Shown in pieces: positions 62,733 through 64,000 of a stretch of DNA of 64,000 nucleotides (within the stretch, counting starts at the first letter, position 1; every line of letters starts with the position of its first letter). The position numbers and the translations under genes are program-made. The stretch lies in NCBI GenBank assembly GCA_009823395.1, contig CM020505.1, positions 5,354,129 through 5,418,128 on the forward strand. Direction: 5' to 3'. The DNA is from Thamnaconus septentrionalis (Eukaryota; Chordata; Actinopteri; Tetraodontiformes; Monacanthidae). A model generated the notes under the pieces. That model had not been told where the DNA came from. It saw only the letters and a list, made by a program, of their open reading frames with translations, and made no database searches.

Positions 62733-64000
62733 CTGAAAAGTGGAAGGGGGAAAGAGAGGAGCGGTAAGGATTTAGAATTGGAAAATGGGGGTGTAGGGGG
62801 GCATAGGTGGGTGAGGGTGGAAGGCGGGAGCGGGAGGATAAACAGACACAGAGCGACGTTAGTTAAATTCCCAGCGCTGAGAGTCAGCCCAGGAACTGCT
62901 TGACATGATTCCCATTAAATTCTTAATTATATTTAGGGAGCTCAGCATAATGCGGTGCTTAAGGTCTCACAGACGCAGGCAGCATTGTGGGTGATTGTGA
63001 TGCCGCATGCCTGCACTCTAACTCCACTTTTTTTTTTTTTCTTTTCTGAGGAGAGCCAAAGCACTGGGGCCACTTCCAGAGAGGAAATAGGGTGCAGCGA
63101 CGAGAAGGCGGAGGCCCAGGAGGAAACTGTTGGCCTCGGAGATTTGAGGATGGCGGAGAAGAGCCCAGAAGGGTGAAGGTGAGGGGTGAGTCATCAAACC
63201 ACGTCTCTCCCACTATCCCACGCCCCCCAGGCTGAGACTGTCGGTGCCGAGGTGCGTTCCCCAAGACCAGGCGGCGCACGGCAAACAACGAACAGAGGCT
63301 GAGAGTGACTAAAATTAGCCCCCGGGTTCTACGACGCTTTTGAAAAGCGATCCCCTCACTCGCACGGAGACAGATTTATCCGACGCAGCCGGCCATTTGA
63401 TTGACAGGGAGAAATCCCGCGTCATTTTTTCTTCTTCTTCTTCTTCTCTCTTCTAATTTCAGCAGATGAATTCTACGGCACTGTAAATGCTGGCTAAAAA
63501 TAGAAAGCCTATAAAAACTAATGCATAAAATGGAACCAATTTGTCACTGCTGGAGACATTGTTTTCCTTCTCCCCAGCCAGGAGGGAAGAATGTTATTCA
63601 TTAACACCGCCTAATGCACATCCACCCTCTGAGGGTACGGCAAAGTGTCTCGCAAACAGATATAGAAACTGGAGAAGGGAGAGGGAACGGCACACGGCGT
63701 CATTATAAATAAATAAAAGGCTCTCAGCTATGAAGGTGGGCAATGTATTCGCGCGGCGGAGAGAATGTTGGCGGTGCCTGATTGACCGTAACAACGGCTA
63801 ATAATCAAAGTCAGCACATATTGACCATGACAGAGACCACAATCAGCGCTTATTGACTAAAAACACTGCTCGGCAGCCCCAAGGAAACAGTTTATCACCT
63901 GTTTAGATTGTGTGGGAGAAGAATGTTCATAAATCACCTCTTCCAGGGGCGAGTGCAAAATACATTTTATTGCATACTATTAGTGCGAGTATAAGCGCCG
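62733..64000. other. cd276: CD276 intron upstream of the Ig C-type exon
   Basis: The minus-strand sequence upstream of the Ig exon acceptor shows no IgV or signal-peptide coding to the edge of the window. It includes a poly-T at 63028, a (TTC)n run at 63429-63446 and AT-rich single-copy DNA around 63440-63560. The next CD276 exon is beyond 64000. Confidence 0.75.

Overview
The window looks like vertebrate nuclear DNA from a ray-finned fish, probably a percomorph teleost. It is gene-poor and has large introns. It carries long CA, GATA and AT microsatellites and several interspersed repeats of teleost type: a Tc1-like terminal repeat, hAT-like ends, a CATCC-tailed element, a GATA-tailed LINE 3' end, and a MITE family present in five copies. 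There are no operons, CRISPR arrays or prokaryotic-style genes. Almost all open reading frames longer than 60 codons are chance frames or microsatellite translations.

The only gene I can support is the 3' half of a minus-strand CD276 (B7-H3) orthologue. It is read from right to left as four separated exons: an Ig constant-type exon (62436-62732), a stalk, transmembrane and juxtamembrane exon (39828-39965), a 42-nt acidic cytoplasmic-tail exon (35224-35265), and a probable 40-nt exon that ends the reading frame (28399-28438). Every junction is phase 1 with consensus GT and AG sites. The spliced frame aligns closely with human CD276 as I remember it. The signal-peptide and Ig variable exons must lie beyond position 64000, and the polyadenylation end lies left of 28399. 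The introns are about 22.5 kb, 4.6 kb and 6.8 kb.

Left of about 28.4 kb is downstream sequence, either a 3'UTR intron or intergenic DNA, with no recognisable gene. Inside the introns and flanks I see a MITE family whose terminal part contains a CTCF-core-like motif. One MITE copy was split by an AT microsatellite of about 377 bp. Two diverged copies of one non-coding element (33302-33422 and 35693-35843) flank the tail exon. There are also several inverted repeats, a full-length hAT-like non-autonomous element, and a strongly G-rich region at 14.5-15.7 kb. Many AT-rich, TAATTA-containing stretches look like vertebrate conserved non-coding elements, but conservation cannot be judged from one sequence.

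No undescribed biological system is evident. The points most worth checking are the short non-canonical CD276 C-terminus, the duplicated element around the tail exon, and the MITE-borne CTCF-like sites.
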